A stretch of DNA of 64,000 bases from Erigeron canadensis (GCF_010389155.1 NC_057762.1:10341513-10405512), one strand, 5' to 3'; numbered from the stretch's first letter, positions 12,413-25,123 are shown. Program-made: numbers and translations. Notes: generated from the letters alone by a model not told the origin.

Positions 12413-13213
12413 TAAGTGTGCAACATGACTAATTGACTATTCCTTATGATTTATGGTCCATAACACCATAGTTGATGAGTATAAAAATTTGGAATCTCAC
12501 ACTGTCTACTATGTTGTAACCTTGATTGCATAGTAATCCATTCTTCCAAGTTCCAACTTTAGTTTTTCTTGTTACCACTGAGACTATCACAGTTACCAGT
12601 ATTTCCACTAGTCGGCTATAAGAAACTTCAAATCTGCCAATGGGGTTGGTGACTTTAGGGTTTTTCACCAAGATTTAAATCTTGAGAAGATTCATAGGTA
12701 CTCAAGTCTATATAGGGGAAGGATAGATTGTAGTTAAATTGAAGAAAAGAAACTTCAAAATAGAATCTATAATTCCATATGTAGATATATGATACACTTA
12801 CGGACATAAGATGAAGTATCACATAAATAATGTATTTTCATATGTTAATACTGTAAAACTTCATAAAAAAATTTATTAGATTTTCCCAACATTAGCTCAT
12901 CTTTCTTCTCTTTAAAAGTTTCATGTTATGAATTTTTAAAGTCTAATTTTTTTAATTTTGATCTTAAACAAATTTTTTGTGTTAAATAATAATTTATGAA
13001 AGTTATATGAATTGATGATATTTTAGAAATGTTTTTAATGAGTATAATTTCAATCAAGTTATATAACATAAAAAATATATTTAAAGTTAAAATTTTAAAA
13101 GAAAAATATTGAATATTGAAAATAAGACACTTCTAATGAGACATAGAAAATATTTCTTTACACTATTAAAGTGAAAACATATATATATATACCACATCCA
13201 ATGATCCAAATGT

Positions 13214-13292
13214 ACAGAGAAATAAAATTCACATACACTTTGTTAAATCAAAATACAAAGAAAAATAAAATATACATACACTTTGTTAAATC
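13214..13292. repeat. Imperfect tandem repeat, about 40-bp unit
   Basis: Two adjacent copies sharing the run acatacactttgttaaatc and an A-rich head (agaaataaaa or agaaaaataaaa). Probably replication slippage in AT-rich DNA. Confidence 0.7.
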
Positions 13293-15296
13293 GTTTGATG
13301 AAGAATTCGTTTATATTCACTTGCTTGGTAAATGAACAAACATAAATAATACTCGTAATTTTTTAAATTTAGTTAAGTAAATAAATATCGGCAAGGTTGG
13401 TCATTCATATGTCCATGTTCCATAATACAATTGTGTGTTATACATACAAGTATACAACCATTTAGACTAAACGGTATGAGTCCTTCCCATGGAGGGGTCT
13501 TTCATCACATGGCACAACATAAGCAAACTAGGCGTTTTGTCAAAATGAGAGAAATGAGACAACTCACTACCATAAGGCATCTTTTGACATTTGTTTCATT
13601 TTCATTGCTTCGAAAAGTGAAAAAGTGAGGGAGAAAGAGACTTGACATGGGAAATTGGAAAAGTGAATGTATAAGTTAACGAATTTGCCCATCCGTAAAG
13701 TAGAAAAACAAAATCTTGGAACGCCTAGAGGGCAGTGTAGTAAGCGTTCCGGGCCAAAATGCCCCCTATTCCGCCTAATTCCATTTAGTCTTATATGTAT
13801 AGTATGAAAAGATCGAGGACGTGGTTGGCGCGACTCTTTGTCATGCTCTTCTTTTGATAATAGATACTTGTTTGTTTTTTTTATTATTTAATAAAAAAAT
13901 ATATACATAAAGGGGAAGAGGTAAGAAACATGAAAGGTGGGTTGTGATGTGTCATTGTAAATGGACTTCAAGAAGATATGGGGTGATCGACGCTACATGG
14001 TAGCGAGAAAAATGTGAGGAAGAAATCTAAGGTTGCGTAATCCGTAATTAACATACATAGTTTTTTCTTGAGAATGAAGTACTGGAGTTTTTTTTTTTTT
14101 TTTTTTTTTTAAATGCAGCAATAGATAATGGTTATAACCCTCCACGTGGATACGGCCACACCACTTTGACTCCTGACAATGCTCTACAATTTTTGTTATT
14201 TATGTGTTAAATGAGTATATCATTGCTAAGGTCACCTCTCTACATTTACATGTAACAAATTTTAAACCTAAAACTCCACATGAGGAAAACAAAAATGTGA
14301 AAATCTGCTGACCAGCCCACTCCATTGGTTATTGCCTTATTGGAGTTATATATATGCACATAATTTTCCATAAATTATAAAATTACATTATTTGTCACAT
14401 ATCCTTTTATAGCAGGCAAGCAAAAGTTGTAACGCGCAATATGTCCGGGTCTTATTTCTTCTTTTGGAAATATTTTTTTTTGATTTGAAACATTGCTTGT
14501 GACCCTGTATAAAGACTGTTTACCTTACCCAGAATAAATCCTAATGACATAATGAGTTTGGTTGGATAATTATATATTCTATACTCATACTCATTTGTAT
14601 TTATTAAAGAAAGGGATTGTTTTGACCAGGCGAAAACAACATCCTATGTCCACCACTCATACAAATGTAAAAATTACTGTACATGACAATGGAAATAGTA
14701 AATGTATAAACATTTAGATGGCGACATATAGCCAATATTATTATTTGATTTGTATAGGAATGAATTGAATACAAATATATATATTTATTCATCATATACA
14801 TATTGCGTGTAGGCAACCTCCACCCACTTCCATTCTCTATTTTCCAACTTTCAATTAAGAAGATTTCTAGACTAGTCCCAATATTACGTCACTCGTTGGT
14901 CGTTGCTTTATTCCATAATAAGTATTCTGCAAATAGCTGTCTAACCTTCGATCTATGGTTAACGATATAAAAACCGTATAGTATAGCCAAAGCGATAAGT
15001 ATACAAGGAAACAACAGATATGCCGAAGATAAGGATTAATTAACTTTTTCAACTCAAAGAACCTATCATGTGTATTTTTCTAACTTTGCATCGGTTATTC
15101 TTTTATAATATTTTATTTTTTCATTTATTTTTTTATCATTTTAGATCAACCAATAAATTAAACATAGAGTTTTGTTAAATCAACTAATCAAGTATGATAT
15201 GTCATACTACTTCAGTTTGTAAACTTGTAATATAGTACGTGATGTGAAGATTCGAGCCAAGTACGAGCAACTATTTCATTAATATACTTTGTAAAC

Positions 15297-15298
<2 letters not shown>

Positions 15299-15342
<44 letters not shown>
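15299..15342. repeat. TA dinucleotide microsatellite
   Basis: About 22 uninterrupted TA units in the intergenic spacer. Confidence 0.9.
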
Positions 15343-15345
<3 letters not shown>

Positions 15346-16389
15346 TAAACATATTGGTTATCTTATATCTAGTTAAGAAGATTTTACTGGCCTTTTCGAT
15401 AATCGAGTTACACAAGGTTTTAAAACAGAAAAGTTTTAAGAGTTTATTGGTTAGTTAGTAAAGCATGAAAAGATAAAATGAGAGAAACATAAATATATAG
15501 TATAGACTATAGACTATAGAGGATGATGAACCATTTTTTGTGTAAATGCTTTGTTTGCTTGCTTAATAAAATACGAGTACAACATATTTCAAGGTATGTC
15601 GCATTGGATTAATCAAGAGAACGGACATTGTGAGGGTCCCGTCATTATATGCAAAATATATTTTTGCGATTAATAAATTTACCAAAATGATAATATATAT
15701 ATGTGCAATTTGCATAAGTAGATATCTCGTGATTATGTCCATGTATCTTTTTGGTCTGTATTGCAGGTTGGTAACTGGTCACGCACAAGTACAAGTACTA
15801 CACTATAGCATCTTGCTAGTCGATATTTTTATAATAATATTTTATCTTTGCCGTTAAAAAAAAAAAATTTATAATACAAGCGGATAAAATCAACCATATA
15901 TAGTCGATATGGGTTAACTCACTTGACACTTGACAGAGGTTCTTGCTTATTGAATATGTTTACTACCAAAGATATTTTTTTGGTGATTATTAAAACATAG
16001 TAGATTTTATACGGCTTTAAGTACCATGCGCTTTAGGTACTAATACGGTACATGAGATCTGGAGTTCCCACAAATTTTATCTTTTGAAACAGAGTAGATG
16101 ACCAATATATGCAAGAAAGTGGGAATCTGAAGAGTGAAAACAAAAGAATTTAAATGTAACTTTTATAAACTTTAAATATCATACAGATTACGACATTAAT
16201 ATACAAGAAAGTAGAAACCAAAATACAACCAACATCACATTTTCAATGTATTACAAAAGGGTGGGCAACCCACTCCACCCCAAATAAATAGAAAAGAAAG
16301 AATAACAAATGTGTCCATGTAAGTTTTGTTTACAAAACTCCTTTAATTACTTTGATTTATACCACACACCACACATTCACCTAGCTTGA

Positions 16390-17673
16390 TCAACAAGCCT
16401 TTGGTGGCTCGGCTACGGCTGGCTCCTCGGCCTTAGGTGCCTCTGGTTCGGGTGTTTTCTCAACCTCGGCCACAACTGGCGTCACGACCTCTTCTTTCTT
16501 CACTTCCTCAATGACGATTTCCTTTTCTTTGCTACTCGATTCTTCAACTGGGGTCGCGGCTACTTCTGGCTCTGCTGCCGGTGGTACAACTTCTTCGGTT
16601 TTCTCTTCAACCACGACTATAAATGTTGACACCTTCTCGAAAACAAAAAATATAGGTCCCTCGACATAGGTTGCTCCGTACTTGCAGCATGCTTCATGAG
16701 CTGGTTTTGAACCCGGAAATTCTAACACAACAAAAAAGTACAAGTTTTATTCGAATTCAATTCGTGAAAAACTATTAAGAATCGTCATTAAGCTCAACTT
16801 AATTAACTAATTTATTTAATCCATATAAGACTTATAATTAAACTACCTATTTTAGAAAGTTCCTCGAGGAACTTCTCGACTCCGGTAGACACCTTCTTCA
16901 AGAGGCCCTCTTTACGTTCCTTGACCGCTGCCTGTTACGTTTTTAATTCGTTAAACATTAATCTCATATTCGATTAAATTTGTTACAAATAACATGTTAT
17001 AAAAAAAAAAAAAGTAAGAAAAAATATATAGAGATACAAATAAAACTCAATTGTTATATAAGGATACAAATTTTGTTATAATCATACATAGGTTCCCAAA
17101 TTATTAGTAGCTAAAGCTTTTAAATAAAAAATCATATCATAAAATACAGTTTGCAATAATTGAGTTTAACCCTGACTGTCCTTGTCGTTTATATTAAATT
17201 AAAATTAGATAAAACGTACATATAAAGTTTATCTTGAAAATATCATCATTAACATAAAAATATAATTAGTAAAAATTAATTTATAAAATACAAGAAAAAA
17301 TAAATAAATATATATCTACCTTAATTTCAGCAGAAGCAGCTTCATAGATTTCAAGAACTTTAGCTTCAAGTTCCGCCTTCTTCTCTTCAAACTCTTTGCT
17401 GTAATCCGGCTGCATGTGAATATAAATTTAATTATATATTACTTCTCACAAATTTATAATATATATATATATGATCAAGACAAGATCATGTCTTAATTAA
17501 TTACTATTTAACTCTATTTGTATATGATCAATTAAGATTATGTCTTAATTAATTATTGGTACCTTAGCTTCGTCGAAGGCCTTGCAAGCTTCAGCCGCGG
17601 CGGACTTCTTAACGCTGTTCTTCTCGAACAACTTCTTGAACTTTGGCACCACAGTTGATTTCCAGTATCCCAT
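16390..17673 (-). CDS. PCAP1: Plasma membrane-associated cation-binding protein (PCaP/DREPP family)
   Basis: Four exons on the minus strand join in phase: 17673-17563, 17409-17320, 16931-16847 and 16721-16390, for 205 residues. The N-terminus MGYWKSTVVPKFKKLFEKNS is diagnostic of the DREPP family. Gly2 is a likely N-myristoylation site, and the basic Lys-rich helix binds phosphoinositides and calmodulin in studied homologues. The middle (KFLEELSKIEFPGSKP, GPIFFVFEKV) is the conserved core. The last 80 residues are a disordered Glu/Pro/Val tail that can bind cations. These proteins sit on the inner face of the plasma membrane and link calcium and phosphoinositide signals, and in Arabidopsis PCaP1/MDP25 also the cytoskeleton. 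Length is a little under Arabidopsis PCaP1 (about 225 residues), the difference lying in the tail. Introns are GT-AG with AT-rich interiors. Whether it is the PCaP1 or PCaP2 orthologue is not proven. Confidence 0.92.
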
Positions 17674-17716
17674 CTTATTATTTGTTGTAAATAAATATTT
17701 TTCTTCAAATAAAACT

Positions 17717-18160
17717 CTGTACCATCAAAACCATATTAATAATTAGTTATGTATTATAAATTGATACCCTAGCTTATATATTATTCACCATGCAAGAATA
17801 TAAAACCTTAATCAAAGAGATAAAGACCATGCAAAGGAATTATCTAAAGCAATTAATTAAACTTGAGAAATTAATAGTACATGTTTAAACAATTTCTTAA
17901 ACTTTGGCAAAACTACCTTGTATTCTAAATTAATTCAAATTAATACATGTTTATAGCAACAAAATATTCCGAAAACAACAACGTTACCATGATAAAAGCG
18001 GAACAAAATACCTTTAGGAAGATGATATCAAATACTTTTTAAATATAAATAATCATAAAAAACAGCAAACATAACTACATCATCATATCATCTAAGCCTA
18101 ATAAAATATAATGATCAAGATCATATTAAAACCAAAACCTAGCCACTATAACTTGTAAAG

Positions 18161-18198
<38 letters not shown>

Positions 18199-18261
18199 AC
18201 AAACAAAAAATAGGATTTTTAGAAAATATCATAAGCAATAGTAAGATTATAATTAAGATAC
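17717..18261 (-). promoter_or_regulatory. Candidate 5' leader intron of the PCaP gene
   Basis: On the minus strand a donor AAAG|GTATCTTAA lies at 18262/18261 and an acceptor TACAG|AG at 17717/17716, about 45 bp before the start codon. The implied first exon (about 18262-18340) is non-coding. A TATA-like stretch (TATAATAAG) lies just beyond it near 18366-18375. Leader introns are common in genes with strong expression. This is inferred from splice-site sequences only. Confidence 0.45.
18161..18199. repeat. TA/TG compound microsatellite
   Basis: A TA run followed directly by a TG run, inside the candidate leader intron of the PCaP gene. Confidence 0.85.
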
Positions 18262-18511
18262 CTTTTGAGAGCAAGTGTATTGATTGTTGATGAAGGTGAA
18301 GTTTGTAAATGACTGGTAAACGATGTGATCACAAGTTATATGAGCTTCCAAAACTTTGCCCATCTACTTATTATATTCTTGATACTTTATTATATTATTA
18401 TTAATAATTATTAATATTAATATTTTTAAACACACCTCATCCAGCCGAACCCTTGTTAATTACTAATTTGCCCTTCTAATTATCATCCTTTTAGTTAACT
18501 TCCCTTATGAT

Positions 18512-18572
18512 ATCTTAATCTTAATCTTAATCTTAATCTTAATCTTAATCTTAATCTTAATTCTTATTCTTA
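18512..18572. repeat. TTAATC hexamer microsatellite
   Basis: About nine tandem copies of a TTAATC-type hexamer ending in degenerate TTCTTA units. It lies about 170-230 bp upstream of the inferred transcription start of the minus-strand PCaP gene, so it is in its proximal promoter. Confidence 0.85.
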
Positions 18573-19242
18573 ATATATATTATAAGACAGTTGAACTAAT
18601 GACTTATTAACCAATCAAATCGCTCAATTTCATTAAATTGACTCTCGATTATGTCATCATTTAGATGAGCTATAAATTAAAAACTATAATAATCATTATC
18701 CAAATATATTATTATATTAGTATTTATATTAATTTGTAGAAAAAATCTTATTAATTTACATTTTTTGTTTTTCATCAATAATTTACATTTTTTAGCCCTC
18801 AATACTTAATAAATAAATAAACTATATTTTTTGCATCACTAACCTATACTAATCGCTGTCGTCACCTTCGTCCGCAAATATCAGTTGTTGCCACAACCAC
18901 TACACCATCGCCATCATCGTCGCCGCTTTGTGTGGCCTTTCATCTAGTAAGTGGTAATAAGAAGGTATTAGATCTATTATGAAACTCATGAAATTTAAAT
19001 TTTATAATACAAATGGCTTTTTTATAAAAAAATATTAAAAAATGGCTTTTATATTAAAAAAAAATCGATAAATTTTAAATTTAAATCTATTGATAAACTA
19101 ACTTCTTTTTTTTATGTTGACATATATATAAACAAATTTAAGCAATTAAAACTATATATTGACATGTATGTAACCAGCAGCCAATCCATATAACCTCAAT
19201 GTTATATAATATGGAAATGAGAAAAATTAACAACTAAACTAA

Positions 19243-19320
19243 ATTGTTTAGTGGATGGCTCCCTTCCCTGACCTCCATAGGTCGAGAGTTCGAAACCCAA
19301 ATATAGCATATAATTTTTAA
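19243..19320 (+). mobile_element. tRNA-like SINE head, possible
   Basis: A box-A-like segment (tttagtggatgg, about 19247-19258) is followed 30 bp later by a box-B-like segment (gagttcgaaacc, 19286-19297). This is the spacing and sequence of a pol III internal promoter in tRNA-derived SINEs. The text after box B is AT-rich. No clear target duplication was found, so it may be a decayed fragment. It does not fold as a complete tRNA. Confidence 0.4.
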
Positions 19321-19923
19321 ATATTTGTTTCAAAAATATGCTGCTAATTGATCAAACCAGACGTAAGTTAATCAAAGTCAACTTAAACAAAATTATTTTC
19401 TCTCAACGCAAAACGCGAACAAAATTAAAATCAATGAGATATATATATATTTCTAAAATATATATCCTTAGTATACAAGAAAAATTGCTGATGCAAGCTA
19501 AATGTCTTGAATACTCAACTTGAAACAAGGAGATGCGTGTCTACTCAAACTTCACAATATATATCCACATAAATCCGGGTGTTTAATTAATTCATGTTGC
19601 AATCATGGTCACATCAACCTAAAGACAAATAAACTTCGTAGAAAGCATTTGATAATGGAAAATGATATTCCTATATCATAATTTGACTACCTACAATAAT
19701 ATTTGCATTATGCAGTTATATCATGTGTAATAAAATTTGTACTTTTGTTATAAATAACAAAATTATATTGTAAGAATATCACTCGCTTTTTATAATTAAC
19801 TTGAAATTTCCAAATAACAATATATAAACATAAGCCTTTTCTTTAATTACTATATTATCATGATTATTCAACTAATATTTGTATATACGTTTATAACATG
19901 ATTAAGATTCTATGCAGTTTTTT

Positions 19924-20103
19924 GGGAGAAAGGATTCCTTCAAGTTGTTTTCAACTTGATTGATCAAGTTGGAAACATCTTAGCTCTTCGATTGAAATTA
20001 AGGGTCAAGATCTAAAGATGGACTTTGAATCTTGACCCTTGATTTTAATTCAAGGGCCAAGATTTGGCTAAAATGACTAGCCAACTTGAAGGAATCTCGT
20101 CCC
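19924..20103. mobile_element. Foldback element with long inverted repeats
   Basis: About 180 bp whose two halves are inverted copies of each other. The ends share gattccttcaagttg in inverted orientation just inside GGGA...TCCC termini, and the inner arms share aagggtcaagat. T runs flank both sides, so a target duplication cannot be defined. It is a MITE-like non-coding element of unassigned superfamily. Confidence 0.65.
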
Positions 20104-21479
20104 TTTTTTTGTGCGCTAAGAATATGAACATCACCGAAGCATAAAAAACAATGTGTGAAATTTTGAAAAATTAAATTTGACCAACCTATAATGATTAACT
20201 AAAATTAAAGAATCATGCAAGGGTGTATCAAATCTTATCGCTCTGATTGACTATTAGATTACCAAGCGGGTGTTTTTTCTTCTATAAGGTATTGAGGTCG
20301 ATGGGGCTTTCTAGCACTGACTTGATTAAGACAACGTAAGTTAGATCTCTTGTTGCGAGCAATTAATCCACACTTTTCCAAAAAAATCAAAAAAATTATT
20401 AACCTTCAATAATAATTGGTTTTGATTTAAAATGGTTAAAAATACACCAGTATGATAGTAGTATGGACTAGAGAGTGCTTGAATGCTCTCCAATCAACAT
20501 AGTTTATATAAGTTTTAGTCCAAAGGTTAAATCAATAAAAACTTAATCTAATAGGCACCTAGCCTCCAACTAGATGAAAGTTGAAACATTTGACTCTCAT
20601 TTAACTGTTATCTTCTTTGAAATTTATAAAATTTTCATCTAGCTGGTCATTTTCAAAATGGTTGTATATTCAATAAGGTTCGAACCGAGTCTAAGTAGTA
20701 TTTTTATATGTATAAAAATACATCATGCATTAAAATAATATGCTCTTAAATATGATGTCTAAAAAACGTATTGCATCCAAAAACATATAAGCCTCGCAAC
20801 CATGAGAATATGGGCCATATATGTATAGTTTTTTGTAATAATGCTGTTATATTACATTACATACATATGCACACACATATACAAACATAGCAATAAATAT
20901 ATATTTTAAGTTTTTAATGATTTGAGTTGCTGGTTGGCATCGAGGAGAATAATGATTGAAGGTCAAGAGGGGTAAAATAGGAAGGTTGAAGGGAATTTGA
21001 AAGCTGGCGCTCACCTTAAAGGGGCCCATTGGTGGGGGCCCAATGGTGACCTGTGAAACCAACATTTTCTGACCTGTCCTTGAAGAGATTATCTTCCCAC
21101 GTGGCTGAGCTGTGAGGCTTAACTAACAGCAATCACGCCGTTAATTTCACTCAACATCATTCACAACATACATCTTAAACAATCATTTATATTACAACTT
21201 CATACTTAAAAACCAGTCCTTCTAATGCTAATATTCTTATATTGTTTTGGTATCATGCTCTTGTAGGGTCTTATGAATATGCTAATGATAAGATATACAC
21301 AATAACACAAACAATGTCTTCTTTCACATTATAATTGTACTATTTTGAGTTTATGTTGATAACAAGTATCAATAAAAGGGAGGGCGATAATTCGTATATT
21401 TTTTTTCTTTTCGTTGTAGTCATTCAAATGTATTTTAAGGTAATATAAATATATTTAATGATATACGATTAAAATAATA

Positions 21480-21692
21480 CTCCATCCGTCTCATTTTAAT
21501 TGTCACGTTGACCAACTTTAACCGTAAATAACTTTGTTTATACTATATGTTTGTTGATGAAACTTATATGGACGAAAAGTACATTAAAAGCCCAATCCAT
21601 TCATATATTTTATAACAAATATTACATGAAACAAACAAAGTTATTTACGGTCAAAGTTGGTCAACGTGACAATTAAAATGGGACGGAGGGAG
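21480..21692. mobile_element. Stowaway MITE (Tc1/mariner type)
   Basis: A 213-bp element flanked by TA (21478-21479 and 21693-21694), with long inverted repeats. Left arm CTCCATCCGTCTCATTTTAA pairs with the inverted right arm ...TTAAAATGGGACGGAGGGAG, and the match extends some 60 bp inward (CAACTTT...CCGTAAATAACTTTG). The CTCCCTCCGT terminus with a TA target is the Stowaway signature. It would form a near-complete hairpin. Confidence 0.92.
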
Positions 21693-21780
21693 TATAATAT
21701 ATGAATCACCTTATAAAATATCAAAAAATGATTTTCGCTATCTAAAAGTTTTTGAAAACAAGTTTATTCAAATACAATAA

Positions 21781-22104
21781 GGCTATCTCCAATGCTATAA
21801 TTTTTATCTCCAACCATACAAACAATAAGACGTTCTTGAGCTGCCACATCATATCCTTACAAATCCTTACACATCTTTATAAATCCTTAAAATCCTATAA
21901 TTTTAGCTTCAACCACATCTTTACATATCATTTAACTCCACTAAAAACAAAAAAAATATAAGTAAGGGCACTTAAGGGCATGCCCTTGGGTAAGGGCATG
22001 CATCAAAAAATCTTTAGGTTTTGACAAGCTTCAACCGCAAAAGATATCCAAGGGTACCTAAGGGCGCCCAAAGGCGCCCAAAAACATCCCCATTGAAGAT
22101 AGTC
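21781..22104. mobile_element. MITE with TAA target duplication (PIF/Harbinger-like)
   Basis: A 324-bp element between TAA at 21778-21780 and TAA at 22105-22107. Terminal inverted repeats are GGCTATCTCCAATG on the left and CATTGAAGATAGTC on the right, with one or two mismatches. Its 3' part contains short repeats (aagggcgcccaaaggcgccc). No coding capacity. It lies only 88 bp from the Stowaway element. Confidence 0.75.
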
Positions 22105-22107
22105 TAA

Positions 22108-24273
22108 GTGGCCACCTAGGGGTTTTTTTTGGGGTTCAGGACAGAGGATATTGGATTGGAGACCAATGATCAAATCTTAGTAACATATAGTTTGGGCATT
22201 TACCTCTTCGAACGTTTACTGTCCGTAGGACATTTGGTCTTCAGGGGTCATTCGAGTTTCAATTTCTAACATACTGCTCGTTTGGATGTCACTAATAGAG
22301 TTCGATCCATTAACCAACTAACACGTCGTTTTAAGGGGAAAAAAAAGATTAAAAAAAAAAATATCTCTCAAATAAATGGTTGTTAATTATTTTGAAACAT
22401 GTAAACTCTTGTCTTTACTATTGTAAAACTATGTTAGTATGAGGTTGTTTAGTAAAGCTTTTGGGAGGCTTTTAGACTATCCACATCAATGAACCAATCC
22501 AACCCGATCTTCAATTAAAAATTAATTTCTCTCTATTCCACATATACGACCCAATCTAACTCAAATTTTCACTCTCATCCACAATCTAACCTAAAACAAT
22601 TTTTTATTATATTAAAATGATTTATCAAAAAAAATACATTTTTTTAAATACCTCCGTTTTCAATAAAATTTATGCCAAATGTTCGCAACTGAAAAATAAA
22701 GAATACTGTGTTTTTATATTTTTATAAAAAGGTTATAAAATGTAAGATATTAAAGAAAAACCAATAAGGTTTATAACTAATTGTATACAATAAAATATAA
22801 TAAAAGTATCTACCAATGAGGATACAAGATTGATGGCACAATCTTAGATTGTTTTTAGGGAAGTGATATTTTCACAACTCAAATTTGTCATCTACAACAA
22901 TTGCCTGTTTCAGACAGTTGTACATTGTGCAGTAAATATTTGTATTTGTTGTAAATGATAAATTTTTGTTGTGAATATATTACTTGCCTTATTTTTAAGT
23001 CTAAATTGATAGAGTTTGTAAAGAATCTTTTATTTTTATTAATTTTTTATTCCACCATCTCAATCGGAGTTCACGGATAATCGTAGTCTTAGCAACTTAA
23101 AACCCAAACTGTTAAATATTATAAGCTCCATTTGTATGTTTCATTGAACGAATTGCTTACAGTTTGCTACATTTATATTTTGTCTCTTTTATATCAACAA
23201 AAAGCAAATCTTACAAATAAATACACAATATTATGTGAACCCTTATATATATATAGGATAAAGTTATTTTGAGAACCTTTTTTTTCGAGAACCTTTGAGA
23301 ACTTTTCAAATCAAGCTCAACCGATGATTGTTCCTTACATGAAAATTATTTTTTGATTGTTTTCTGAATAACTTATGTGTAATTTTGAAGTTTATAATTA
23401 TGTGGAGCATGGATTATCATCCGTTATACAATTATGTGGAGATTTGAATTCATGATCACATGTGCACGAATATTGGTATGATCACATGTATGCAAGTTGA
23501 TCACATGTGAGATGATTCGGATATAATGAAGAAGATAAAATGAGGGCTTTTCGTATTAGGCTAAATATGAGATGATTCGGATATAATGCGGATCAATCAA
23601 ATAAGTTAGACAAAGCTTTCAATTTTTTAACGGCGAACATTATATTATTTATACTTTTATTCATAAGCTAGTAAGCTACTCAAATATTATCTACTTATAT
23701 TCGGCAGTTAAAAAAAACATATTCTACTCATCTTCTTATACTATTCCATGATATTAAAAAATTAATCATTGCTATCGATTGAACCATGTTTTTTTCCCAT
23801 CAAAAGACAAGAGTTTCTATCACTCAGCAAAAATTGAAAATGACGAAAAGTGCTTTTAAATATGACATAAGGGACTATTTAGGGGTTAATAGAACGAATC
23901 ACACTTTTACCACTAAACTGTACCCGTTACAATGCAATTATTATATATAAATGAGTCTTTTGTTGAGGGTTTCTGTTATAATATAATAATCTTATCTTAT
24001 ATCTTATACATCTTCTTATCTTTTATATATACATGGATTGATTTTAGGATTAGCTACTAGTATAGAGTAGTCAAATATAAGCATTTACCATATTGAAAAA
24101 CACACTATGAGAAGCCACACGATACTAGTGAAGTTGTGAAGCTTTGGATTATCAAATAAATGCAAAAACATCCAAATTACAATCCGAAATCCAATTCATC
24201 CAGATTGAATTGTTATATTTTGGTTTTGGATAAAATTGACACCCCTAGTCCTAGTCCGACATCTAAGAGACTC
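22108..24273. other. Intergenic region, no gene seen
   Basis: AT-rich spacer. A part near 23240-23600 (tataggataaagttattttgagaacc..., repeated gatcacatg and gagatgattcggatataatg motifs) looks like a decayed repeat family, possibly Helitron-like. No open frame of note. Confidence 0.55.
23432..23590. repeat. Cluster of short direct repeats
   Basis: The 9-mer gatcacatg occurs three times between 23452 and 23520, and the 20-mer gagatgattcggatataatg occurs twice (about 23510-23529 and 23570-23589). Probably internal repeats of a decayed transposon. Confidence 0.7.
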
Positions 24274-24276
24274 TTA

Positions 24277-24546
24277 GTGCGCGTTTGGTTCACAGAATAT
24301 TTCGGGAAGGAATGAAATCTTTCAAAGGAATTGGAATTTGAAGGAATGGAATTTGACGGAATGTTTTTGATTTTTTGAAAATTCAAGTGATGGAAGGAAT
24401 AGGAATGGAGATTCCATCAAATGATGGAATGTTTACATTCCTATGGAATGAGATTCCCTCTTCTTTGTGCAACCAAACGCACTAAGGAATGAAATTCAAT
24501 TTCAATTCCATCAAATTCTATCAGATTCTGTGAACCAAACGTGACC
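24277..24546. mobile_element. MITE with TTA target duplication
   Basis: A 270-bp element between TTA at 24274-24276 and TTA at 24547-24549. Terminal inverted repeats are GTGCGCGTTTGGTTCACAGA on the left and TCTGTGAACCAAACGTGACC on the right, about 18 of 20 matching. GGAATG/CATTCC-rich arms lie inside. TIR style and the 3-bp TTA target indicate a PIF/Harbinger (Tourist) type. It lies about 580 bp upstream of the Ycf3-interacting protein start codon. Confidence 0.85.
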
Positions 24547-25123
24547 TTAGATGTTGGTCAAAGCTTTTCTCATTTCATCAATTTTACCATTTTAATTTCT
24601 CCCAACAATCTAAAAATAAAAACATAAACACGGCTGCTTATGTGTGTGACATAGAAGGGAGGAAAGGATTAAACGGGTAAAAGAACCACAAGAAAATATG
24701 ACTCGATAACAATAGAGATGTCCAAAATTATAAATCGTAAAAGAAAAAACACGAATCACTTTAATTTTGGATTTTCAATACTCTAACAACTAATTGGGCT
24801 GGACTTAAAAAGCTTATATCAAAAGAGCCCTTATATTAGATTTGATAATTCTCTATGTATTGGACAATTGGACTGTTGGGCTCTAACTTTCTAAATTGAG
24901 TGACTTCAAAAATCAAACAGTGCAAACTGTAAAGGCTATTTATGGAATTTACGTCAACCAAAAGGGGGAAAATATGAAGTAAAAGCTCATTTCTTGAAAT
25001 TGAAGAACAACCAACCAATCTAACAGATTACATACAAACCCAAAAACCAAAAATGCCACAAGATAGAAAAACTACTAATTACATACTTTAAAATATATCA
25101 CAAATTAAGAACAACATTAAAAC

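Larger units (their letters stand above)
11460..16389. other. Intergenic region with repeats, no gene seen
   Basis: AT-rich spacer between two convergent genes. It holds a 25-bp tandem duplication (12031-12080), a MITE (12093-12412), a short direct repeat (13214-13292), a poly(T) tract near 14089-14110 and a TA microsatellite (15299-15342). A decayed SINE-like stretch is possible near 11788-11860. The final part includes the 3' UTR of the minus-strand PCaP gene. No long open frame has recognisable domains. Confidence 0.6.
18573..21479. other. Intergenic region, no gene seen
   Basis: AT-rich spacer upstream of the PCaP gene. It contains the SINE-like head (19243-19320) and the foldback element (19924-20103). 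The segment 18840-18960 is locally richer in CCG/CAC repeats and resembles, in reverse, the 57470-57530 stretch; it may be a decayed transposon piece. No domain-bearing open frame. Confidence 0.55.
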
